Shown here piece by piece: positions 1 through 6,251 of a stretch of DNA of 17,197 bases; within the stretch, counting starts at the first letter, position 1, and every line of letters starts with the position of its first letter. The position numbers were made by a program, and so were the translations under genes. The DNA lies in the NCBI GenBank assembly GCA_046596415.1, contig JBKJML010000211.1:1-17197 (forward strand). The letters run 5' to 3'. This DNA comes from JBKJML01 sp046596415. GTDB lineage: Bacteria; Actinomycetota; Thermoleophilia; Gaiellales; Gaiellaceae. The notes below the pieces were generated by a model. It was not told the DNA's origin and searched no databases. It saw nothing but the letters and a program-made list of their open reading frames with translations.

Positions 1-930
1 TTCGACCGGGCCACGAAGCGCTATCCGGGCCGACCGGCGCCAGCGGTCGACGGCCTGTCGCTCAGCGTCCCTCCCGGTGAGATCTGCGTGCTCGTCGGCC
101 CGAGCGGCGGCGGCAAGACAACGGCGATGAAGCTCGTCAACCGGCTGATCGAGCTCTCCGACGGGGACGTGCGAATCGACGGCACGAGCGTGCGCGACCT
201 CGACCCGACGACGCTGCGGCGCGGAATCGGCTACGTGATCCAGCAGATCGGCCTGTTCCCGCACATGACGGTGGCCGAGAACGTCGCCACCGTCCCGTCC
301 CTGCTCGGCTGGGCGAATGGACGCATAGCCGGGCGTGTCGACGATCTGCTCGACTTCGTCGACCTGCCGGCGGTCGACTATCGCACCCGCTATCCCGCGC
401 AGCTCTCCGGCGGGGAGCGCCAGCGGGTAGGGCTCGCGCGGGCGCTGGCTGCCGACCCACCCGTGATGCTGATGGACGAGCCGTTCGGTGCCCTCGACCC
501 GATCACCCGCACCCGGCTCCAGAAGGAGCTGCTGCGGATCCACCGTGAGATGCGCAAGACGATCATCTTCGTCACCCATGACATCGACGAGGCGATCCTG
601 CTCGGCGACCGCATCGCGGTTCTCCGGCCGGGCGGGACGCTCGCCCAGTACGACACGCCCGACCGGCTGCTCGCGCAGCCGGCCGACGAGTTCGTGGCCG
701 AGTTCGTCGGCGCCGACCGCGGCCTGAAGCGGCTCTCCCTCTCGACGCTCGGCGAGCTCCAGCTCGAGCCCCTGAACGGGCAGGCGGCCCCACTCGCGGA
801 TGCCGCGATGACGCTCCGCGACGCGCTCTCGCTGATGCTGAGCGAAGGCTCGCGCACGCTCGTCGTGACCGTCGACGGCGCGCCGGCCGGGGTGCTGACG
901 CTCGACCGTCTGAGCGAGCTGCTGCGATGA
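1..930 (+). CDS. Osmoprotectant ABC transporter ATP-binding protein (5' partial)
   Basis: This is the nucleotide-binding subunit of an OpuC/ProV-type importer, which hydrolyses ATP on the cytosolic side to drive uptake of glycine betaine, choline or similar solutes. The frame is open from base 1, so the start lies upstream; comparison with the family suggests only a few residues are missing. Counting from base 1, the Walker A motif GPSGGGKT is at residues 33-40, the signature LSGGERQ at 135-141, Walker B VMLMDEP at 155-161 and the switch histidine at 193 (VTHD). After the ATPase core only about 55 residues remain, and they look like part of one CBS domain (TLVVTVDGAPAGVLTLDRL). OpuCA homologues usually have two CBS domains, so regulation by ionic strength may be reduced or different. 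The stop overlaps the next permease start (ATGA). The transporter class is certain; the exact substrate is inferred. Confidence 0.93.
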   Translation, partial: FDRATKRYPGRPAPAVDGLSLSVPPGEICVLVGPSGGGKTTAMKLVNRLIELSDGDVRIDGTSVRDLDPTTLRRGIGYVIQQIGLFPHMTVAENVATVPSLLGWANGRIAGRVDDLLDFVDLPAVDYRTRYPAQLSGGERQRVGLARALAADPPVMLMDEPFGALDPITRTRLQKELLRIHREMRKTIIFVTHDIDEAILLGDRIAVLRPGGTLAQYDTPDRLLAQPADEFVAEFVGADRGLKRLSLSTLGELQLEPLNGQAAPLADAAMTLRDALSLMLSEGSRTLVVTVDGAPAGVLTLDRLSELLR

Positions 931-1646
931 CAGGCGGTGGTGGTGGCCCCGTCATCCCCGACTTCGGTGAGGCGAGCGACTGCATCACCGAGAATCGCCT
1001 CTTTTGCCCCGGCTGGGTGCGCGACAACTGGGGCGACGTTCTGCAGCCGGCGCTCGTGCAGCACATGAAGCTGACCGCGATCGCCGTTGTCGCCGGCTTC
1101 GCGATCGCGTTCGCTGCCGCCGTCGTCGCGCATCGCTACCGCAAGCTCGAGGGCCCGTTCAGCCTCTTCTCGGCGGTCGTCTACACGATCCCGAGCATCG
1201 CCCTCTTCCAGCTGCTCGTGCCGATCACCGGGCTCGGCGTGCTGACCGTCGAGGTCGCGCTCGTCGGCTACACACTGCTGATCCTCTTCCGCAACGTGCT
1301 CGAGGGGCTGCGGGCGGCCCCGCCGGAGGTACTCGAGGCGGCACACGGCATGGGGCTCACTCGCCGCCAGACGCTCTGGCGGGTCGAGCTGCCGCTCGCG
1401 CTGCCGGCGATCGTCGCCGGCCTGCGGGTCGCCACCGTCTCGACGATCGCGCTCGCGACGATCGCCGCCGTTGTCATCCCGGAGGGGCTTGGCCGGCCGA
1501 TCTTCATCGCGCTCCGCGCGTATTTCAAGACGGAGATCATCGCCGCCGGCGTGCTCGCGATCGCGCTCGCGCTCGCGGCCGACCTCGTCCTCGTCGGCGC
1601 TCAGCGGCTGCTGACGCCGTGGACCTACGCGAGGCGGGTCACGTGA
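927..1646 (+). CDS. Osmoprotectant ABC transporter permease, first subunit
   Basis: This is a 239-aa integral membrane permease of the OpuCB/OsmW-like family and forms half of the translocation channel. The ATG at 927 overlaps the ATPase stop by 4 nt, so the two genes are translationally coupled. The N-terminal 45 residues are hydrophilic and carry two cysteines (C19, C27). They are followed by about five hydrophobic segments (roughly residues 46-68, 78-100, 104-122, 158-183 and 203-226). The EAA coupling loop, EAAHGMGLTRRQTLWRVELP (138-157), is the contact site for the ATPase. The equivalent of the glycine-rich segment after the EAA loop in the second permease is replaced here by IPEGLG. It is a paralogue of the next gene, and both share the string RVELPLALP. 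The solute is inferred from the neighbouring binding protein. Confidence 0.92.
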   Translation: MTGGGGGPVIPDFGEASDCITENRLFCPGWVRDNWGDVLQPALVQHMKLTAIAVVAGFAIAFAAAVVAHRYRKLEGPFSLFSAVVYTIPSIALFQLLVPITGLGVLTVEVALVGYTLLILFRNVLEGLRAAPPEVLEAAHGMGLTRRQTLWRVELPLALPAIVAGLRVATVSTIALATIAAVVIPEGLGRPIFIALRAYFKTEIIAAGVLAIALALAADLVLVGAQRLLTPWTYARRVT

Positions 1647-2368
1647 TCGCCGGGCTCGGCGTCTTCGTCGATGCGGCTCGCTTCCTCGTCGACGAGCACG
1701 GGCTCGTCCTCGACAAGACGTGGGAGCACCTACTGCTCTCGGGGGCTGCGATCGGGGTCGCGCTCGGGGTCGCCGTGCCGCTCGGCCTCTGGCTCGGCCA
1801 CGTGCACCGCGGCTCGTTCGTCGCGATCAACGCAGCGAACGTCGGTCGCGCGCTGCCGAGCCTCGCGGTGATCGCGATCGGGCTCGGCTTCCTCGGCTTC
1901 GGCTTCACGAACGTGCTCGTCGCGCTCGTCGTCCTCGCCGTGCCGCCGATCCTCACGAACGCCTACGTCGCCGTCGACGAGGTGGAGCCCGAAGCGGTCG
2001 AGGCGGCCCGCGGGATGGGGATGACACCGTTCCAGATCCTGCGGCGCGTTGAGCTGCCGCTCGCACTGCCGCTCCTCTTCGCGGGTATCCGCACCGCCTC
2101 GGTCTTCGTCGTCTCGAGCGCCACGATCGCCGCGATCGCAGGCGGTGGCGGGCTCGGCGACATCATCTTCAACCAGGCCAGCTACCGCCTGGCCGGCATC
2201 GTCGCTGCGTCGATCGTCGTGATCGCGCTCGCGTTCGCTGCCGACGCCATGTTCGGAGGCGTCCAGCGCGCGCTCACGCCGCGTGCTCTCCGCGGGACTT
2301 CCGGCTACGCCCCCGGCGTTGTAACGGCCGTGGGGGTCATCGAGTCGGAAGCAGCGCCGTCGCGCTGA
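1643..2368 (+). CDS. Osmoprotectant ABC transporter permease, second subunit
   Basis: This is the second permease of the importer, 241 aa from a GTG at 1643 that overlaps the previous stop (GTGA). I chose this start because of the 4-nt overlap and because residues upstream in this frame are arginine-rich out-of-frame sequence. Hydrophobic segments lie at about residues 29-52, 65-86, 88-106, 140-166 and 183-203. The EAA loop is at 120-143 (EAARGMGMTPFQILRRVELP), followed by the family's GGGGLGDIIF segment (167-176). The C-terminal 30 residues after the last helix are polar and Ala/Gly/Val-rich and may be dispensable. Two different permeases in one operon fit a heterodimeric OpuB/OpuC/OsmU-type channel. 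Confidence 0.92.
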   Translation: MIAGLGVFVDAARFLVDEHGLVLDKTWEHLLLSGAAIGVALGVAVPLGLWLGHVHRGSFVAINAANVGRALPSLAVIAIGLGFLGFGFTNVLVALVVLAVPPILTNAYVAVDEVEPEAVEAARGMGMTPFQILRRVELPLALPLLFAGIRTASVFVVSSATIAAIAGGGGLGDIIFNQASYRLAGIVAASIVVIALAFAADAMFGGVQRALTPRALRGTSGYAPGVVTAVGVIESEAAPSR

Positions 2369-2402
2369 ACGTACGGGTCGGTCAACGAAAGAGAGGAACA
2401 TC

Positions 2403-3326
2403 ATGATCAGGAAGCACACGAGGCGAGCCGCCAAGGCGGCCTTCTCGGTCGCGATGGGGGTCGCAATCGTTCTCGGCGGATCCGCCGCGGCGAGCGCCGC
2501 TCCGGACCAGCAGAAGGCGACGCCGATCATCATCGGCACGAAGAACTTCGGTGAGGCGTTCGTGATCGGCCAGCTCTACAAGCAGGCGCTCGAGGCCAAG
2601 GGCTTCAAGGTTGGCTACAAGGAGAGCATCGGCTCGACCGAGCTGATCACCAAGGCGCTCACGAGCGGGAAGATCACGATGTACCCCGAGTACACAGGGG
2701 TCGCGCTCACGGCCACGTTCGGCAGGAAGTCGTTCCCGGCCACCGCGCAGGCCACCTACCTCCAGGTCAAGAAGCTCTGGGAGGCGAAGGGGTACACGCT
2801 GACGAACAAGACGCCGTTCCAGGACGTCGATGCCGTGGCGGTTCTCCGCTCGACAGCCACGAAGTACGGCCTCCGGACGGTCGCCGACCTGAAGAAGGTG
2901 CCGGACCTGACCCTGGCAGCGTTCCCGGAGTTCCGGACGCGTCAGACGGGACTGCTCGGCATGAAGCGCGTCTACGGCGTCGTGAACGTCAAGTTCACCC
3001 CGCTGGCGGGCATCAGCGCCTACAAGCTGCTCGATGACAAGAAGGTGCTGGCAGCCGGCGTGTTCTCGACCGATCCGCCGCTGGCCGGGACGAAGTACAC
3101 GGTGCTGAAGGACCCGAAGAACATCTTCGGCTTCCAGAACGTGGCGCCGATCGTGTCGAAGAAGCTCGTCGCGGAGTACGGCGCGAAGTTCACCGGCACG
3201 CTGAACGCGGTCAGCCGCGTGCTGACCCTGAAGGCGATCCTCGCGATGAACAAGGCCGTCTACGTCGACCAGAAGCCGGCGGCGAAGATCGCCGACGCCT
3301 TCCTGAAGGCGAACGGGCTGAAGTAG
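2403..3326 (+). CDS. Glycine betaine/osmoprotectant substrate-binding protein (secreted)
   Basis: This is the extracytoplasmic solute receptor of the importer, 307 aa, of the OpuAC/OpuCC/OsmF fold family. The start is set by a good Shine-Dalgarno (AGAGGAA, 2392-2398). The protein opens with a basic stretch, a hydrophobic core and an A-S-A type I signal-peptidase site at about residues 30-32. The mature protein begins with a linker and IIIGTKNFGEAFVIGQL, the characteristic family opening. The family motif YPEYTG is at 94-99. No cysteine occurs anywhere, so it cannot be a lipoprotein, unlike Gram-positive OpuCC. Only 34 bp separate it from the permease, so it is probably in the same transcript. 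The binding-protein assignment is firm. Betaine or choline as ligand is inferred from the family. Confidence 0.92.
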   Translation: MIRKHTRRAAKAAFSVAMGVAIVLGGSAAASAAPDQQKATPIIIGTKNFGEAFVIGQLYKQALEAKGFKVGYKESIGSTELITKALTSGKITMYPEYTGVALTATFGRKSFPATAQATYLQVKKLWEAKGYTLTNKTPFQDVDAVAVLRSTATKYGLRTVADLKKVPDLTLAAFPEFRTRQTGLLGMKRVYGVVNVKFTPLAGISAYKLLDDKKVLAAGVFSTDPPLAGTKYTVLKDPKNIFGFQNVAPIVSKKLVAEYGAKFTGTLNAVSRVLTLKAILAMNKAVYVDQKPAAKIADAFLKANGLK

Positions 3327-3424
3327 AGATCGTTCGACGCGTTACGCCGCGACTGCTGCGAGGCTGAGACCGGCCTCGTGGCAGCCGCGGCACGAGTGAG
3401 GGAACCCGGAGCGTCCGACAGGAG
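3327..3424. other. Convergent intergenic gap between the binding protein and tk
   Basis: This 98-bp gap lies between two genes that point at each other. Half of it is the tk-like remnant. I see no stem-loop followed by a T-tract on either strand, so termination of the two converging transcripts is not explained by an obvious intrinsic terminator. Confidence 0.5.
3342..3392 (-). pseudogene. Fossil 3' end of a second thymidine kinase gene
   Basis: On the minus strand these 51 bases read CRGCHEAGLSLAAVAA followed by a TAA stop. The live tk gene ends 33 bp away with CRDCHEAGVSLAVAAA and TAG. The two 17-codon blocks align without gaps, with 41 of 51 bases and 12 of 16 residues identical, and both keep the C-x2-C zinc pair. 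Upstream of the cysteine the sequence no longer resembles tk, so only the end of the lasso region survives. Substitutions include silent and conservative ones, which suggests a diverged tk copy rather than a recent tandem duplication. It is probably not translated, because there is no start codon or ribosome site of its own. Confidence 0.7.
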
Positions 3425-4024
3425 CTAGGCGGCTGCTACCGCGAGGCTGACACCGGCCTCGTGGCAGTCGCGACAGCGGGCCTCGTACTGCTCGTTGGCG
3501 CCGACGACGATCGTCGCGCCCGAGTACGGAGCAGGGGCGCCGTCGACGAGCCGCTGCGTCGTCGTCGCGGGGCCGCCGCAGCGGTGACAGACGGCCTGGA
3601 GCTTGTCGACGAACTCGGCGTGCGCCAGCAGTGCCGGCATCGGCCCGAAGGGGAGCCGTCGGAAGTCCTGGTCGAGCCCCGACACGATGACGCGCACGCC
3701 GTCGTCCGCGAGCGCGAGCGCGACCTCGACGACCTCGGGATCGAAGAACTGCACTTCGTCGATCCCGACCACCTGGTGGTCGCCGCCGAGCGTTGCGATC
3801 TCCGCCACCCCTTCGACCGCGATGCCGCGCATCCGGGCACCCGCGTGGCTGACGATGTCGCTGACGGCATAGCGGTCGTCGAACCGCGGCTTGAAGATCA
3901 CGACCCGCTGGCCGGCGATCTCGGCCCGGCGCAGGCGACGCATCATCTCCTCGCTCTTGCCGCTGAACATCGGCCCGCAGATCACCTCGAGCCAGCCACC
4001 GCGCTGGGGATTGATCCGGATCAC
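3425..4024 (-). CDS. tdk: Thymidine kinase, type II
   Basis: Phosphorylates thymidine with ATP to give dTMP in the salvage pathway, in the cytosol. The protein has 199 aa, the normal size for the bacterial and human TK1-like family. It shows Walker A GPMFSGKS (17-24), the DEVQFF segment (89-94) with catalytic Glu90, and two zinc-binding pairs, CHRC (146-149) and CRDC (184-187), that close the lasso domain over thymidine. The Tyr-containing stretch NEQYEARC just before the last pair is also typical. The start is GTG at 4024-4022, placed just before the conserved GWLEVICGPMFSGKS segment. There is no Shine-Dalgarno, but a TAGGAT box lies 6 nt upstream, which fits a leaderless transcript. It is transcribed divergently from the MoxR operon. 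A partial second copy of its 3' end lies just beyond its stop. Confidence 0.97.
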   Translation of the reverse strand: MIRINPQRGGWLEVICGPMFSGKSEEMMRRLRRAEIAGQRVVIFKPRFDDRYAVSDIVSHAGARMRGIAVEGVAEIATLGGDHQVVGIDEVQFFDPEVVEVALALADDGVRVIVSGLDQDFRRLPFGPMPALLAHAEFVDKLQAVCHRCGGPATTTQRLVDGAPAPYSGATIVVGANEQYEARCRDCHEAGVSLAVAAA

Positions 4025-4030
4025 TCGCCG

Positions 4031-4036
4031 ATCCTA
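4031..4036 (-). promoter_or_regulatory. Putative -10 box of tk (leaderless type)
   Basis: Read on the minus strand this is TAGGAT, exactly 6 nt before the GTG start of tk. There is no Shine-Dalgarno in between. A TANNNT box this close to a start codon is the usual sign of a leaderless mRNA in Actinobacteria and Deinococcus. No clear -35 is visible at 16-18 nt spacing. Confidence 0.45.
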
Positions 4037-4045
4037 GAGGGGGCG

Positions 4046-4058
4046 CCGGTCGTACCGG
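4046..4058. promoter_or_regulatory. Inverted repeat in the -35 region of tk
   Basis: CCGGT-CGT-ACCGG is a perfect 5-bp dyad with a 3-bp centre. It sits about where the -35 element of the proposed tk promoter would be, so it could be an operator. In DNA this rich in GC such a dyad can arise by chance, so confidence is low. Confidence 0.2.
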
Positions 4059-4100
4059 TTCCGTGGGCCGCGCGGGAGCACAAGCTGGGTCGTTCGGCCC

Positions 4101-4232
4101 ATGGCGGTTCGCCGGAGCGGCTGGTCCACTGTCGGCCTGGGTCTGCTCCAGAGCATGTTGCTCGCCTGGTCGCTGCTACTGCTCACCGGCATGTGCGCCG
4201 GCGTCTGGCGCGTCACAGTGGCCGCGGGTTAA
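4101..4232 (+). CDS. Possible 43-aa single-pass membrane microprotein
   Basis: An ATG-to-TAA frame of 43 codons encodes a short basic start (MAVRRSGWS) followed by a strongly hydrophobic run of about 27 residues, including LLQSMLLAWSLLLLTGMCAG, and a short tail ending VTVAAG. This is the layout of a small inner-membrane protein with its N-terminus inside. It lies in the otherwise empty divergent promoter region between tk and the MoxR operon. I do not see a good Shine-Dalgarno, and the frame has no recognisable family. The hydrophobic pattern is better than expected for random GC-rich sequence, which usually gives Arg/Ala/Pro/Gly-rich frames. It could still be fortuitous, or be part of a long leader for the MoxR operon. 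Confidence 0.3.
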   Translation: MAVRRSGWSTVGLGLLQSMLLAWSLLLLTGMCAGVWRVTVAAG

Positions 4233-4235
4233 CCC
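4226..4235. promoter_or_regulatory. Perfect 10-bp palindrome upstream of the MoxR operon
   Basis: GGGTTAACCC is fully self-complementary. It is centred about 49 bp upstream of the proposed leaderless start of moxR, a usual place for an activator or regulator to bind. It also contains the TAA stop of the small ORF at 4101-4232. AT-containing perfect palindromes stand out in this GC-rich sequence, but no regulator can be named. Confidence 0.3.
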
Positions 4236-4266
4236 CAGCAAAACACAACCGCGGCGCCGGGCGTCG

Positions 4267-4272
4267 TATCGT
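4267..4272 (+). promoter_or_regulatory. Putative -10 box of the MoxR/Bat operon (leaderless type)
   Basis: TATCGT ends 6 nt before the ATG of moxR, and no Shine-Dalgarno lies between. The spacing is the same as for the divergent tk gene. No convincing -35 hexamer is visible. The combination points to a leaderless mRNA starting at or next to the ATG. Confidence 0.45.
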
Positions 4273-4278
4273 TCCCGC

Positions 4279-5316
4279 ATGGCTTGGGGTGAGAACCGGG
4301 TGCTGTTGCAGGCGCCGGAGGAGTCGTTCGCGCTGGCATCGGAGGTTGCGATGCGCCTGCTCGCGAACGTCGAGACCGTCGTCCACGGCAAGCGCGAGGA
4401 GATCAAGCTCGTCCTCGCGGCGCTCGCCTGTGGCGGCCACGTCCTGTTCGAAGACGTTCCGGGAACCGCGAAGACGGTGCTCGCGCGTGCGATCGCCCAG
4501 TCGATCGAGGGCGCCCGGGCCTCGCGCATCCAATGCACGCCGGATCTCCAGCCGACCGACGCGACCGGGCTCTCGGTCTACGACCAGCGCACCCGCGACT
4601 TCGAGTTCCGCCCCGGGCCGCTGTTCGCGAACGTCGTCCTCGTCGACGAGATCAACCGGGCGATGCCGAAGACGCAGTCGGCCCTGCTCGAGGCGATGGC
4701 CGAGACGCAGGTCACGGTCGACGGTGAGACGCGTCAGCTTCCGCGGCCCTTCCTGCTGCTCGCGACCGAGAACCCCGTCGAGCAGGAGGGGACCTTCCCG
4801 CTGCCCGAGGCACAGCTCGACCGCTTCTTCCTCAAGACTGCGCTCGGCTATCCGCGCGCCGACGACGAGCGCCGAATCCTGCTCGAGCAGCGCCACGGCC
4901 ATCCGCTCGGGTCGCTCGAGCCGGCGGTGACACTCGCCGAGCTGGAAGCGCTCCAGCACGGTGTCGAGGACGTCTACATCGACCCGCTGCTCGTCGCCTG
5001 GCTCGTCGACCTCGTCCGGTCGACACGCCAACTCGACGGAGTGGCGCTCGGGGCGTCGGTGCGCGCCTCGCTCGCGCTCGAACGCGGCGCGCGCGCGTGG
5101 GCGCTGCTGCACGGCCGCGCCTACGTCGTACCCGAGGACGTCGAGGAGCTCTTCCTTCCGGTCGTCGCGCATCGGATTCTCTTCACCCCGGCATTCCTCG
5201 TCGAACTGCGCCGGGCTGGCAGCGAGGCCGCGCACGACCGGTTCCACGAGCTCTGCCGGCTGGCCGCCCCCCGGCCCGAGCCGCAGCCGGAGCCCGCCCA
5301 GATCCACTCCGTCTAG
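4279..5316 (+). CDS. MoxR-family AAA+ ATPase
   Basis: This is a cytosolic AAA+ ATPase of the MoxR branch, 345 aa. MoxR proteins act as chaperone-like machines that activate or assemble VWA-domain partners, often with metal loading. Seen here are Walker A with the family's PGTAKT form (61-66), Walker B VLVDEIN (120-126), the sensor region ATENPVEQEGTFPLPEAQLDRFF with Asn165, and an all-helical lid at about 235-305. The C-terminal end is Pro/Glu-rich. The frame is open further upstream to 4063. I place the start at 4279 because homology begins just after it, upstream residues are Arg/Ser-rich, and a -10-like box sits 6 nt before this ATG. It heads a six-gene operon and is followed after 2 nt by the DUF58 gene. 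The family is certain; the client is unknown. Confidence 0.95.
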   Translation: MAWGENRVLLQAPEESFALASEVAMRLLANVETVVHGKREEIKLVLAALACGGHVLFEDVPGTAKTVLARAIAQSIEGARASRIQCTPDLQPTDATGLSVYDQRTRDFEFRPGPLFANVVLVDEINRAMPKTQSALLEAMAETQVTVDGETRQLPRPFLLLATENPVEQEGTFPLPEAQLDRFFLKTALGYPRADDERRILLEQRHGHPLGSLEPAVTLAELEALQHGVEDVYIDPLLVAWLVDLVRSTRQLDGVALGASVRASLALERGARAWALLHGRAYVVPEDVEELFLPVVAHRILFTPAFLVELRRAGSEAAHDRFHELCRLAAPRPEPQPEPAQIHSV

Positions 5317-5318
5317 CC

Positions 5319-6251
5319 GTGCGCGCCGCGGCCGCTGCGCGCACCGAGGTCGTCCAGCTCGTCCCGCGACACCGCCTACACGGGCTCGCATTCGGCGGCC
5401 TGCGAAGCGCCCGGCGGGGCTCGGGCTCCGACGTCGCCGGCTCACGCCCGTACCACCCCGGCGACGACGTGCACCAGATCGACTGGGCGGCATCGGCGCG
5501 TCTCTCCGCCGCCCGCGGCGCCGACGAGTTCATCGTCCGTGAGCGCTACGCCGAGGAGGGGCCGCGCGTGACGCTCGTCTGTGACCGCCGGCCGGCGATG
5601 GCCCTGTACCCCTCGCCGTGGCTCGACAAGCGACGTGCTCTCGTGCACGTCGCCGACGTGCTCGCCGAGGCGGCGTTCGCGGCCCGCGGCCTCGTCGCTC
5701 TGCTCGATCTGCGCAGCGAGGCTCCCTCGTGGCACCCACCGCAGGCGGGTCGCCGCGGCTGGAGCGCGACCTCGCGGACGCTCGAGGACGATGCGTGCGA
5801 CGGGCCGGACGGGGCCGTCTCGCTCGCGTTCGAGCACCTCGAGCACGTCCGCGCCTCACTTCCGACCGGCAGTTTTCTCTTCGTCTGCTCCGATTTCCTG
5901 GAGCCGCCGCCCGAGCACGTCTGGCTCACGTGCCTCGACCGGCGCTGGGACGTCGTGCCGGTCGTCGTCCAGGATCCGACCTGGGAGCGCTCCTTCCCGG
6001 CCGAGCTCGGCCGGCTCGTCGTCCCGGTCGCCGACCCCGTCACCGGCCGCATCGACCTGGTCCGCTTCTCGCGCCGCGCCGCGCAGTCTCGCCACGACGA
6101 GCACCAGGCGCGCCTGGCCGAGCTCCTGGCGACGTTCGCTGCGCTCGGGCTCGACCCGGTGCTCGTCGGCGAGAGCTCGCGTGAGGCCGTCCTCCGAGCG
6201 TTCCTCGACTGGTCGGAGCTTCGGCAGGCGCCGGCGGTGAGGACCTGGTGA
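5319..6251 (+). CDS. DUF58 domain protein (MoxR partner)
   Basis: This 310-aa protein starts at a GTG 2 nt after the moxR stop, so translation is probably coupled; no Shine-Dalgarno of its own is evident. The hallmark DUF58 block is at residues 37-61: GSDVAGSRPYHPGDDVHQID followed by WAASARL. The fold is related to VWA, but the expected metal-binding DxSxS is replaced by CDRRPAM (88-94), so it probably does not bind Mg in the usual way. There is no signal peptide or transmembrane segment; many DUF58 proteins have two N-terminal helices, and this one has the short cytosolic form. DUF58 genes nearly always follow moxR and precede VWA genes, as here. Its biochemical role is not known; an adaptor between ATPase and membrane partners is an inference. 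Confidence 0.93.
   Translation: MRAAAAARTEVVQLVPRHRLHGLAFGGLRSARRGSGSDVAGSRPYHPGDDVHQIDWAASARLSAARGADEFIVRERYAEEGPRVTLVCDRRPAMALYPSPWLDKRRALVHVADVLAEAAFAARGLVALLDLRSEAPSWHPPQAGRRGWSATSRTLEDDACDGPDGAVSLAFEHLEHVRASLPTGSFLFVCSDFLEPPPEHVWLTCLDRRWDVVPVVVQDPTWERSFPAELGRLVVPVADPVTGRIDLVRFSRRAAQSRHDEHQARLAELLATFAALGLDPVLVGESSREAVLRAFLDWSELRQAPAVRTW

Noticed and set aside
1386..2070. Repeated sequence in the two permease genes (GAGCTGCCGCTCGC)
   Set aside because: It encodes the shared EAA-loop residues of two paralogous permeases and is not a separate repeat element.
4063..4278. Upstream extension of the MoxR frame
   Set aside because: The extra 72 residues are Ser/Ala/Pro/Arg-rich and not MoxR-like. 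The ATG at 4279 has a -10-like box right before it and starts the homology.
3327..4278. Signs of a mobile element around the tk duplication
   Set aside because: I found no transposase frame, no terminal inverted repeats and no target-site duplication. Recombination or duplication of tk explains the repeat better.
3461..4930. A 489-codon open frame on the plus strand spanning tk and the moxR start
   Set aside because: It is antisense to tk and out of frame with moxR. It has no domain pattern and ends inside the MoxR core, so it is a shadow.
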